From Paratinospora sagittata (lineage: Eukaryota; Streptophyta; Magnoliopsida; Ranunculales; Menispermaceae), in NCBI GenBank assembly GCA_035771175.1, contig CM069612.1:22550987-22614986 (forward strand): a DNA stretch of 64,000 nt, read 5' to 3'. Both the position numbers and the translations under genes were made by a program. Every line of letters starts with the position of its first letter. Position 1 is the first letter of the stretch. A model generated the notes under the pieces. It was not told the DNA's origin, did no database searches, and worked only from the letters and a program-made list of their open reading frames with translations. Below are positions 56,601-64,000 of this stretch, one piece after another.

Positions 56601-59580
56601 GACTCGTCTCGTAAGCACACTTCATGATCAACTGTTAAGCATAACAAATTGGAGATTGCACCTATATTTGGCATTGTTTACATCCTGGAAGGGGATTTTA
56701 AGTTTCTCTTTAATCTCTGCTAAAGTTGGAGAAAAATCTGATGTTTTTTTTCTTTTTCTTTTAGCCTCTGCTAAAATTGGAGACAAAATCTGATAATTTG
56801 TTTCTTCTAGAATTTACTATATGTAGCGGTTTCTATAGTTTCCAAAGTCAGAGTACATTTATATGGTATCTAGGGTGCTATATCATATTCATTGCCTACA
56901 GCAACTGTAGGTTTGTAAAATTTCTCACTCAATTTCTTTTGTGCTTTGGCCAAAACCATCAACATATGAAATTTTGCTTCACTCAGCTGGGTGCCTCGTG
57001 CCTCAAGCAAAGAGTATATGGTGCCTTGAGTGAGTTTTGTGCACTGACTTTAGCTGTCATGTGCACTTCATTATGTTGTTGAGTTAGTGTGCTAGTGTGT
57101 TACCAATAAAGGCATTAATGCGGTACAAGAATGGAAAAATAATAAAATTTTTAGATATTAAAATTTATTAGGATTTTAATTTTTTAGTTGAAGTGATCTT
57201 TTTTTAGTTGGAGACTTGGAGTTTATTCTTATTTAAATTGTGGGCCTTGGTGCAATCACTAAAGCTACTCCCAACACGGGTTTAAATTCAGAAACAATCT
57301 CTCCAATGTGGAGGTAAAAGTTGTGTAGACAATCCCTTACCAAGGACCTTGCAATGGCAAAAGTCTTGTGCACAAGGGGCACCCTTTTTAGGAGTTTATT
57401 ATTTTTTGGAGTCTAGTTGGCTTATTTTAGTAGGATTCTTATTTTGTTCTCGAGAAGGATTAGAGTCAAGAAGTCAATTACGTGGTTTAGGTATCTATAA
57501 ACAATGAGTTAGTGATAGAGTTGAAAACTCATTGATTATTGAATGGGAATTGATTATTCGTTTTTCCACTTCATCTACTTCTGTTTGTATGGTTTTGTAC
57601 TAATTTGGTATTAGGGCAATCTAGGTTGCTTGCGGCCTCTTTGCTTCTTTCTACTTCTCTTTCTCTTTCGTCATCTCCTTGTTCTTCTCTTTATCTCTTT
57701 GACTTCAGTTTTCAGTTGGTCTTTAAAACTTGTAAACAACAATCTGTCTGTCGCTTCCATCTTCTCTTTGACTGTTTCTTTCTTTTTCCTTATTGCTCAT
57801 TCTGTTTCTTCATCCTTGATTGCATCACTCTCTCTCATCCTCTCTTTTTTAAATATATACCAACCTCAAAATCTGTCTCACCCAAGTTTTCTCTGCCGTC
57901 AGTGTTGCCTGATATACGAAGTAACTTATTTTATTTGCCCAGCTGGTATATGCACTTGGATTGACCATCTCAACTTCAAACTTTATTGTAGCCACTTAAG
58001 AAGTTTATATGCTAGCTTATGCATCATGGGTGAAGGTGTAGTAGCAATCCCATTTATCTAATTGATGCTGTATGTCATAACATTTGACAGCAACTGAATA
58101 ATCTGTATAAAATATTAGCATACATAAACTGAACCGTGCAATTACATAAAAATTGAGTGAAGGCATAAATGAATTGTTCACATTATTGAGATCGTGCTAT
58201 AATCACACATTGTGCATCAAAAAGATGGCAAAAGTGAAAATATGATGTTCTAAGATCACCAGATTTTTTCTTATGTTAGCCTATTTCTACACAAGGGGAC
58301 ATCTCCTCTGTTAAGAACACTTAATTCTGTAGAGCTCATAAACTACATTATTACCCATGAAGCAAGAGCTATGGAGTGCCGGTGCATTTATTGCTGCACA
58401 CATAAGTTGGGCTAGCTGCATCATCTGCTTTGTGCTTCGCCTGCATTCTATTCATTTCAAGTAAATTTGCATTACGTTGATTACAGATATTGACTTGGCA
58501 ATTATCTTAGGTTCAGCTGGTTATACAAGACCATAAATCTGTTTATAAATAAATTTGGGGTTGATTCACCTTTTGTGACTACAAGTCTATTGAATTAGTA
58601 ATCACACGGCCTTTGGACCTCATACGATGAGTCGATGACAATGTATCTGCTTGTATTAGACATTATGAGATTGATTCAAAGAATTACAATGAACTTCATG
58701 TGTTCTCTTTTCAGAAAAACCTTCGCTTGGAAAGGATGTAGCATTAAATTTGGAAAAGTCTAACATTGTGGAGAAGCCGAAGCTACATCCTGAAGCTAAG
58801 GAGAAGGTGCATTTCTTATCCACTTCTATGATATAATTCAGCAATTTGTTTCCAATAAATAAACATAAAAAATTTAACACTGCCAACATCATTGGCATGA
58901 TATGCTAGGCTGTTCAATGTCCATCTTTAGGTATAGAAACCATATAAATGGTGTGTTTTAGATTTTGTCAGAAACGCCTAGGAGATGTTGCTGTCAAGTG
59001 TGATACCATGTTTAGTTTTCATGATGTGAGTTGTCACTTTTTGCAGTATCCTGGTGTTATGCCTAAAGCCGCTGACCCTGTTTCTAAGAAGGTAATGTTC
59101 ATTGTTTGTATTTTTTTATCATTGGGATTGGGATCCAATCTATCTGACCGGATGCCCTTCGTTTTTAGTCAATGTAGATATGACCCAATTGATCATATTT
59201 GTTATTTGTTTATCATGTATCTTGGATATTGCAACATGAAACAACTTTACAAGCATTCACACTTCAGCAAATATTTCATTTCATTGTTTAGACTTTAGTT
59301 GTTTTAACATCGACAATCCCACGAGCTATTCTACTTGTTATGTGCAGTACACCATACCCTCAATTGTTGAGCATGCTAATAATATCGAAACCAACCCCGC
59401 AAACCAAAGCTCAGTTTCATCTCAGGTTCTTTCTTCTTCTATCTCAATCAGTTTGTTGTTTATTCATCTACTTTCATCACTTCATTTCTTTAACTGATAT
59501 AATTCTGTCTGTCGAAGGCAACGACTTCCAACCCTTCAAAACCAGTGTCCAGGTTCAAGATGCAGAGAGCTGGTCGCTGA
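40387..59580 (+). CDS. URI1: URI-like unconventional prefoldin (RPB5 interactor), ten exons
   Basis: Exons: 40387-40590, 40733-40792, 40902-41069, 41826-41895, 48517-48689, 50059-50098, 58715-58806, 59047-59091, 59348-59425, 59518-59580. They sum to 993 bases, 330 residues, with all phases compatible. Residues 1-144 form an alpha-type prefoldin: a coiled coil ([16 protein letters not shown]), then [20 protein letters not shown] and [13 protein letters not shown] (the beta-hairpin part), then a second coiled coil ([20 protein letters not shown]). An acidic segment [20 protein letters not shown] resembles the RPB5-contact region of URI proteins. The tail ends [13 protein letters not shown] works in a prefoldin-like complex helping RNA polymerase assembly and TOR-linked control; that is family knowledge. 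Introns 4 and 6 are 6.6 and 8.6 kb because of nested transposons, yet no exon is damaged, so the gene looks functional. ATG 40387 follows a (TC)11 leader. Confidence 0.85.
40591..40596 (+). promoter_or_regulatory. Non-canonical GC donor of URI intron 1
   Basis: The exon ends ATG at 40590 and the intron starts GCAAGT. Using the GT two bases further in (GTATCA) would put a stop in the next exon (TAG at 40740), whereas the GC donor joins cleanly to [15 protein letters not shown] is the usual context for GC-AG introns. Confidence 0.75.
42451..43010 (-). pseudogene. Copia RNase H remnant
   Basis: Minus strand: [15 protein letters not shown], then [33 protein letters not shown] and the closing [20 protein letters not shown]. 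Upstream portions contain stops and frameshifts. It belongs to the antisense element of intron 4. Confidence 0.85.
43013..45076. mobile_element. 2.06-kb palindromic (foldback) element
   Basis: Arms 43013 to about 43998 and about 44092 to 45076 are inverted copies of each other over nearly their whole length, with a loop of about 95 bp. End sequences are CAATTTATGTTTCAA (left) and TTGAAACATAAATTG (right). Each arm contains the same 122-123 residue frame running outward from the centre (43892-43524 minus, 44194-44565 plus), starting MIWKLRKY and containing SEKHILDD. No family is recognised for it. It lies exactly where integrase and reverse transcriptase of the host Copia should be. No flanking duplication of 8-9 bp was found. 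Confidence 0.85.
45080..48105 (-). pseudogene. Copia gag and protease start, decayed
   Basis: Minus strand: gag phrases ([19 protein letters not shown] is readable near 45960-45890), an Asn/Gly-rich linker (45584-45336), a CCHC knuckle [19 protein letters not shown] (about 45345-45300) and the protease context [14 protein letters not shown] near 45130. A solo LTR at 45987-47820 splits it. Confidence 0.75.
45987..47820 (+). mobile_element. SIRE-like Copia solo LTR
   Basis: Begins TGATGACCCTCACCC...TTTTGATGATTACAAA and ends TCTAATTCACC...CTCTTGG then GGACCAACA, the characteristic start and end of long SIRE/Maximus-type Copia LTRs. About 1.83 kb with no internal domain. It contains ATAAATACACC (about 47043), a TATA-like site. 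It interrupts the gag of the antisense Copia. A clear target duplication was not found. Confidence 0.65.
48495..48516 (+). promoter_or_regulatory. URI intron 4 acceptor with a transposon-derived pyrimidine tract
   Basis: CTCTCTTCCTCTATATTCCC then AAAG precedes exon 5 (48517). The Copia LTR ends at about 48507, so only about the last 10 bases of the intron are original; the pyrimidine tract and any branch site come from the LTR. Confidence 0.65.
48690..50058 (+). other. URI intron 5
   Basis: Flanked by GTAGCA and ATGCAG. Contains a GC-rich inverted-repeat fragment at about 49216-49362 and no other recognisable element. Confidence 0.65.
49216..49362. mobile_element. Degenerate inverted-repeat element (MITE-like)
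   Basis: AGTGTGCGCCTAG at the left and CTTAGGCGCACACC at the right form diverged inverted ends around GC-rich sequence, unlike the AT-rich intron around it. Confidence 0.35.
50299..50303 (+). repeat. Target-site duplication GAACA, left copy
   Basis: GAACA precedes the 5' LTR and recurs at 56479-56483 after the 3' LTR. Confidence 0.9.
50480..50798. mobile_element. hAT-type MITE inside the 5' LTR
   Basis: Terminal inverted repeats CAGTGTTGTCAAGGCGG and CCGCCTTGACAACACTG, with the 8-bp duplication TTTGGTAC at 50472-50479 and 50799-50806. The sister LTR reads TTTGGTAC only once (about 56172-56179), the empty site. It holds an (AT)n run at about 50624-50674. Confidence 0.93.
51157..53002 (+). 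pseudogene. Gypsy gag, disrupted
   Basis: An N-terminal part ([18 protein letters not shown], 51157-51340) shifts frame into a Pro/Thr/His-rich linker. The gag core follows at 51995-53002: [45 protein letters not shown] and the knuckle [14 protein letters not shown]. The core alone is an open 335-residue frame. Confidence 0.85.
53003..54221 (+). pseudogene. Gypsy protease and reverse transcriptase, disrupted
   Basis: Protease [12 protein letters not shown] at about 53004, with LLLGRPWL at 53220. Reverse transcriptase at 53613-54221: [53 protein letters not shown] and the catalytic YFDDIL (about 54048). A stop in the linker (53612) and a frameshift near 54165 break it. Confidence 0.9.
54222..56003 (+). 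pseudogene. Gypsy RNase H and integrase, disrupted
   Basis: RNase [13 protein letters not shown] and [16 protein letters not shown] (54610-54830). Integrase: [23 protein letters not shown], then [24 protein letters not shown] and [10 protein letters not shown]. After that about 100 residues are deleted (55545), and reading resumes with [12 protein letters not shown]. The post-integrase part 55761-56006 reads [17 protein letters not shown] and [11 protein letters not shown]. Confidence 0.88.
57116..57620 (+). mobile_element. Retroelement LTR remnant with primer-binding site
   Basis: Sequence resembling an LTR tail ends in TTTGTACTAA at 57602. It is followed by TTGGTATTAGGGCAAT (about 57605-57620), a near match to a tRNA-Met primer-binding site. 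A SINE interrupts it. No coding region follows. Confidence 0.4.
57234..57390 (+). mobile_element. Au-like SINE
   Basis: GGGCCTTGGTGCAATC (head, box-A region), CACGGGTTTAAATTC (box-B region), ACAATCTCTCCAATGTGGAG and the tail CACCCTTTTT follow the Au SINE plan as I recall it. Imperfect duplications GGAGTTTATTCTTATTT (57218-57234) and GGAGTTTATTATTTTTT (57391-57407) flank it. Confidence 0.6.
57621..58714 (+). other. Remainder of URI intron 6
   Basis: T/C-rich then mixed sequence up to the acceptor CTCTTTTCAG before exon 7. No element or coding region recognised. Confidence 0.55.
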
Positions 59581-60421
59581 CACAAAATCTGCTGATTATC
59601 TTTTTCGCTGCTTTGCTAACAAATAATGCTTTTCCTTCCTCTTACACACGTTTGAGATGCAGCAACATTGGTCAAGAAATGTTGGAAACGCCCACCGAGG
59701 ATTGAGAAAACTGAAAGAAGCCCGTGATTGCCATGGTTAGGAACTTGGAAACACGAACGCCTGAGAAATGATCATTTATACCAGTGATGCCTGTGAAGAA
59801 CTGTCAAAATATAGTTTTGGGTTGCCGTCGTCTTTGCAAGGGTTTATACGTTGTTTCAAAGAAACTTCACTGTAAAGTCTCTGTTATTGCTTTAGGGATA
59901 TCTTGGTGGCTGGGATGGATCTTGTTAGTAAGCAACATTTTTGAAACAGGAATATTCAATAGTAGTTTTTCTTCTACTATGCTTTCATAATGGTTCTTGC
60001 ATGTAAAGGACTTGATGCCATTAACATACATCTTAAAAATTTGGGTAGAACGTTAATACATTGGCATAGACAGGATGATAGATAAAAGATTTATATTTCA
60101 TTAAAATTTCCTCATTAAGAAATTGCAGATTTAAAACAAAAAATATAAAACCCTGAAAATAAGTAGCAACTTCCCATCATCTCCTTCATTACCTACTAGC
60201 TCCTGCAATAAAACAAGAGAATTCAATTTTTGAGTAACAAAACTCATGTATGTATGCTATATAGAGACACATACATGAATGTGATACGTGTGCATCAAAT
60301 CATGTAGATGCATAGACAACTGACCCATACATGCATGCATGCATGGCCAAATATTGTTATATATACGGCCAAATATTAGTAAATGAGATAATAAATAAAA
60401 TATTACTGACCCTCCTCTCTA
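59581..60421. other. Convergent 3' region of the URI-like and V-ATPase G genes
   Basis: 841 bp between the two stop codons must hold both 3' untranslated regions. ATGCATGCATGC-type repeats occur at about 60331-60345. No other gene seen. Confidence 0.65.
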
Positions 60422-60656
60422 TCAATTTTTTATATTTGTCACATAATTCAAAAGCATTTGAACCACATCTGGGGAGATTTTAGAGGTAACAGTCTGCAAG
60501 TTTTGAATCTTCATCTCTGTTTCCTGTTCTAGAAGCTTCACATTCATGCCCGAGAAACCACTGCTCTGCAAATATTCAATTTTCATCCATGAAAAATTTA
60601 ATGATTTCCAACCATAATTTGAAATTTATATAGATTTTCCCATTATGTTTTTTAGA

Positions 60657-60692
<36 letters not shown>

Positions 60693-61394
60693 ATGTATAT
60701 GTTGCAGATACCTCAGAGAGTTTCTTTTGGTATTCAGCTTCCAGATTGGAACGATAGAGGGATGCCTCTGTGTTGGCTTCTTCTTTGGCTTGCTTCAATC
60801 TTGTCATTTTTACTACAAATTATACCAATAATGGTTTTAATATTTATATTTTCAAAACCAGACCATAAATATGAAATAAACATCAAATAAATAATAACAG
60901 GACTAGAAGTCTTTCAAAATTGATTTTTTTTTTCTTTTTTCTAATTAAAGTTTTAATAATTAATTTCTCATTTAAGTGCCACGTATTATCAGACCCATTT
61001 CATCAAGGACGCCATTGGGGTGATATTTCCCTTTATTTTTAATTAATAATTTATAAAGTATATGTGAAATAAACATGGAAATGTAACTCAAATCCAAGAT
61101 TTTTTTTTCTTTTTTAAATACTCAATAAAATTATTTAAAAAAACCAACCAAATGAAATGAAAAGGATTGAATCTCAATATCAAAAGGTCAAAAATTAGTT
61201 TTTAAAGAAAGTTTTTGAAATAAAAATCTGATATTGGATAAGAACCCATCCTTTAATATCTACAATGGGACGAAAAAAAAAAACTTAAAAACAGTAGTGG
61301 ATTTACAGCTTCTGGCATTGGCGACGATTTGCTGGGCCTCTTGTTCTGCTGTAAGCAGCATTTGGATGCCTCCCTGACCCTTTATGGAATTCAT
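60422..61394 (-). CDS. VHA-G: V-type proton ATPase subunit G
   Basis: Coding exons on the minus strand are 61394-61307, 60812-60712 and 60565-60422, joining in phases 1 and 0 to 110 residues, the usual length of plant subunit G. The N-terminus reads [20 protein letters not shown] then QQIVANARS. The middle is a charged helix, [20 protein letters not shown] and [12 protein letters not shown]. The end reads [16 protein letters not shown] and [14 protein letters not shown]. The whole protein is a long coiled coil. Subunit G pairs with subunit E in the peripheral stalk of the V-ATPase and resists rotation between V1 and V0; it acts on the vacuolar/endomembrane cytosolic face. Donors and acceptors are GT-AG. 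A 5' leader intron is likely: GTGAG/GTAAGG near 61545 and an acceptor just before the ATG. Intron 2 end carries (AT)n(GT)5 at 60655-60690. Confidence 0.93.
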
Positions 61395-62419
61395 TATAAT
61401 TTCTGAGAAACCTAAACAAACATTAAACACAGAATAAATAGATGAGAAAGGTGATGAAGAACACACAATTTTATTTTATTTTTTTTATATAAAAAAAATA
61501 AAATATTGAAAAGGTTATGTGAGGTAATTAATTCCTTACCTCACTAACTCCAACAGAAGAGAAGAAAACTGGAGATGAAGGATGGTTTAGATGGATTATT
61601 TTTAGATAGGTTTTTCAAACTTGATGAAGCCTAAAATGTAGGATCTCAAAAAAAAAAAAAAGGGTTGAGTGAGTCAAGAATGAAAGAAATAGTCTCCAAC
61701 AAAATCTCTATTTTTATGTTAATTTGGCCCAAATAATGTGTTATTCTAAGTTTCTAACTATAAAAAATATAATTACTATATATTCATTAGATTTTTTGTT
61801 TTTTACACATCTTGATGAGTATAATAAATAATTCAATAAGTATGAGGATATAGTTAAACATGCGCTTATAATTTTTATTGTTAGAATAACATTTCTCAAA
61901 AATTAAATATACAAGGGTAATCAAGAAGATAGGTAAATAAGACTGTTAGTCTCTCTTTTACCACATCAACTTAGATATGAATTTAAATATATATTTTGAA
62001 TCATTTTAGTATTTCTAAATTAAATCAAGAAAATAAATTAATATAAAAAAATAAAAAATAAAAAAATTGACTCTGAAAATTTTGAACCATTAGCAGCAAC
62101 TATGCCCCCCACCCCCGAAAAAAATAAAAAAATAAAAATAAAACAAATAAATAAGTATTGATACATATGGTGGTACAACTTGATCTTTACTTTTGTGAAG
62201 AAGACAAATGTATATATAAATTCCCATTAATACTTTAGGCTATTGCCCTTCACCTGGCGCCATACCAGACCACCTTGCTTCCCTCTGTGCAAGCTTGACG
62301 TGGTTTCCACTATAGCCAAGCAAGCTACTTACATGTATGATAAAAAGATGGCACTCAGAATTAAACAACCCAGTTCCAAGTAGTGCTCAGGCAAGCAAGC
62401 TGATCATCAGAGGAAATTA
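61395..62419. promoter_or_regulatory. Divergent promoter region, VHA-G (minus) and MRS2-like (plus)
   Basis: 1025 bp between the two start codons, transcribed outward. It includes the probable VHA-G leader exon and intron (61395-61620). On the MRS2 side there is TATATATAAAT at about 62211-62221 and an ACGT-core site CTTGACGTGG near 62294. The middle is AT-rich with A-runs. Confidence 0.55.
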
Positions 62420-62797
62420 ATGAGAGAAGCTGTTGGTACTAGCTCTGTTGGCTCGTCATCAAGGACCAAGATTAAGGGCTCATCAATATGGGCGCGAACA
62501 TGGCTACAAATCGACCCGGCTGGGCTAGCCCAAGTAGTGGAAGCAGGGAAGCAAAGCATCATGCAAAGAACAGGCCTGCCTGTGCGAGACCTTCGTCTTC
62601 TTGATCCTCTCCTCTCTTATCCGGCGTCGGTGCTCGCTCGAGACAAGGCCATTGTCTTCAATCTCGAGCACATCAAGGCCATTATCACTGCCCATGAGCT
62701 TCTTCTACTCAATTTCAGAGACCCTTCTGTTACACCTCTTGTTCATGAGCTTCAAACCCGTCTCGTCCAACTCCACCAAGCCACCCGAATTGCCCAA
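62420..62797 (+). CDS. MRS2/MGT-type magnesium transporter, first exon (partial gene)
   Basis: 126 codons from ATG 62420 to a phase-0 donor (GCCCAA/GTATGT). The sequence WLQIDPAGLAQVVEAGKQSI, MQRTGLPVRDLRLLDPLLSY, then IVFNLEHIKAIITAHELLLL and VHELQTRLV is the N-terminal cytosolic/matrix domain of plant MRS2 (CorA-type) Mg2+ channels. The coiled coil, two membrane helices and the GMN selectivity motif lie in later exons beyond the window. A Ser/Thr/Lys-rich head (MREAVGTSSVGSSSRTKIKG) precedes the domain; it is not an obvious transit peptide. Which MRS2 paralogue this is cannot be judged from one exon. Confidence 0.88.
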
Positions 62798-64000
62798 GTA
62801 TGTTGTTTGTCTATCAGTTTATTTGTAAACTCAACACTACAAAGCTTTGTTTCAACTACATGATCATGTTGGTTACACGAATTTGCTTATTAAGAAAGGG
62901 GCTGAAAGTTACCAAATTACCCGAGTATGTTTATCTATCACTTTATTCAACTTTTATAGCAAAAAAATAAAATAAAATATTTCAATAACTTTATCTATAG
63001 TAATACAATTGATGAAGCCTTGCTTAAAATGCTCTAGCTTCTTCAGGGAAACACTCTTAGAAAACAGTAAGGCTGTGTTTGGTGAGGTGCAAAACAGGTT
63101 TCCTGTTTTCATGGTACCCAAACCATGAAACTAGAAAACTCGAAAACGACTAAATGTAGTTTTCCAAGTTTTCATCCTTTATAAAATTTTGGATTTTAGC
63201 CTACCAAATATGTTTTTATACACTGTTTTGATCTTTTTACTATTTAAAAAATGAAAACTGTTGCCAAGTTAGAAACCAAACGCAACCTAAATTTGTATTT
63301 TACTTAATTTTTTACTTTTTACTAATATCTCCTAGATTTAGAGTTTTTTTTTTTTTTGCTTAAACTCAAAGATTTCTTATTTTATCCCTTTCCTTCTTTT
63401 TCATTTTATTATATAAAGCAATTCTTTTATTTATACTAGTCCATGAGTATGTGCATTGCATAATGTGAATAAAAGAGGGATAAAAGTTATCCAAAAATAA
63501 TAATTATTGAAATAAGTTTTATATTTACTAAGATTACAAAAAAAATCTTTTAGTGTCTTATTACCAAATTACCCATAAATGTATTTTCTTTTATATTTAA
63601 AAAGTAGGGGATAATTAGAAAATTATGATAAAAGTAGCCCACTGTAGGTTAAAGAGTTTTGACTTTATAAATAGTATAAATAATACAAATCTATTAATTA
63701 TAAAATATTTATTGTATTTAATCAATAAATAACGAAAATCACATGTAATGCACTTGCCCAAATATTAATGGCTTATAAGAAAAAAAATCCTAAAATCTAG
63801 CTCATTAACTACCTATGATTTTTATTAATCATAAGAGTAAAGTCTAAGACTTCAAAGACTAAAAATCCAAGAAATTTAAACTAAATGTATTGAATTCCCT
63901 TTTAATTAAATATTGTCTTTGGAATAGTTCAATCTTTTTAACTAGGGTATTTAATGGTATTCATATATTCTATGCGCTGTTCATACAATCTTAAACTATT
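62798..64000 (+). other. MRS2-like intron 1, running off the window
   Basis: At least 1.2 kb with no second exon. Contains a Tourist-type MITE at 63071-63287; the rest is AT-rich. Confidence 0.6.
63071..63287. mobile_element. Tourist-like (PIF/Harbinger) MITE
   Basis: 217 bp with inverted ends GGCTGTGTTTGGT and ACCAAACGCAACC, flanked by TAA on both sides (63068-63070, 63288-63290), the typical three-base target of this superfamily. Confidence 0.75.

Noticed and set aside
57605..58061. Ser/Leu/Phe-rich frames of 119 and 143 residues
   Set aside because: T/C-rich intron sequence read in overlapping frames; the spliced URI gene runs through this region.
1..64000. tRNA or rRNA genes
   Set aside because: No cloverleaf or rRNA core was recognised; the tRNA-like signals are retrotransposon primer-binding sites and SINE promoters.

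Overview
The window is nuclear DNA of a flowering plant, almost certainly a eudicot. It is AT-rich, has spliced genes with plant splice signals, a Dof transcription factor (a plant-specific family), a plant-type V-ATPase subunit G, and many nested LTR retrotransposons, CACTA and hAT/Tourist-type MITEs and Au-like SINE pieces. No prokaryotic operons, CRISPR arrays, rRNA or tRNA genes are visible. I cannot name the species. Splice sites were chosen by eye from reading frame, protein conservation and GT/GC-AG signals.

Layout. 1-2923: end of a Gypsy-type LTR. 3195-3955: two-exon gene for a small secreted LysM protein. 4900-10676: a broken chimeric Copia element split by an antisense Gypsy-type solo LTR (6820-9071). 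10677-23801: a complete Gypsy-type element with a perfect 5-bp target duplication (ATATG); its LTRs are near-identical, its coding core is dead, and its 5' LTR contains a 4.5-kb CACTA-like element. 24989-25760: a short satellite array of about 175 bp units ending in a SINE piece. 26194-27195 (minus): intronless Dof gene. 28652-30434: three tandem copies of a 590-bp AT-rich unit. 31416-31713: first exon of an adenylosuccinate synthetase gene that looks dead. 32278-38873: a Tork/Tnt1-like Copia element in one frame with four nonsense codons, preceded by an inverted 1.3-kb copy of its own 3' end. About 38988-39495: a palindromic foldback element.

40387-59580 holds one ten-exon gene for an unconventional prefoldin (URI-like, 330 aa). 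Its introns 4 and 6 are inflated to 6.6 and 8.6 kb by nested transposons. Intron 4 carries an antisense Copia element that itself contains a 2.06-kb palindrome and a SIRE-like solo LTR. It sits so close to exon 5 that the transposon LTR supplies most of the 3' splice-site pyrimidine tract. Intron 6 carries a Gypsy element (target duplication GAACA) whose 5' LTR holds a hAT-type MITE; the 3' LTR preserves the empty site.

60422-61394 (minus) is V-ATPase subunit G (110 aa, three coding exons), convergent with the URI gene and divergent from 62420, where the first coding exon of an MRS2/MGT magnesium transporter begins and runs off the window.

The host genes are ordinary housekeeping or regulatory genes and do not form a pathway. 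The main interest is structural: how nested mobile DNA has been tolerated inside a working gene, and several unusual inverted or chimeric element structures.
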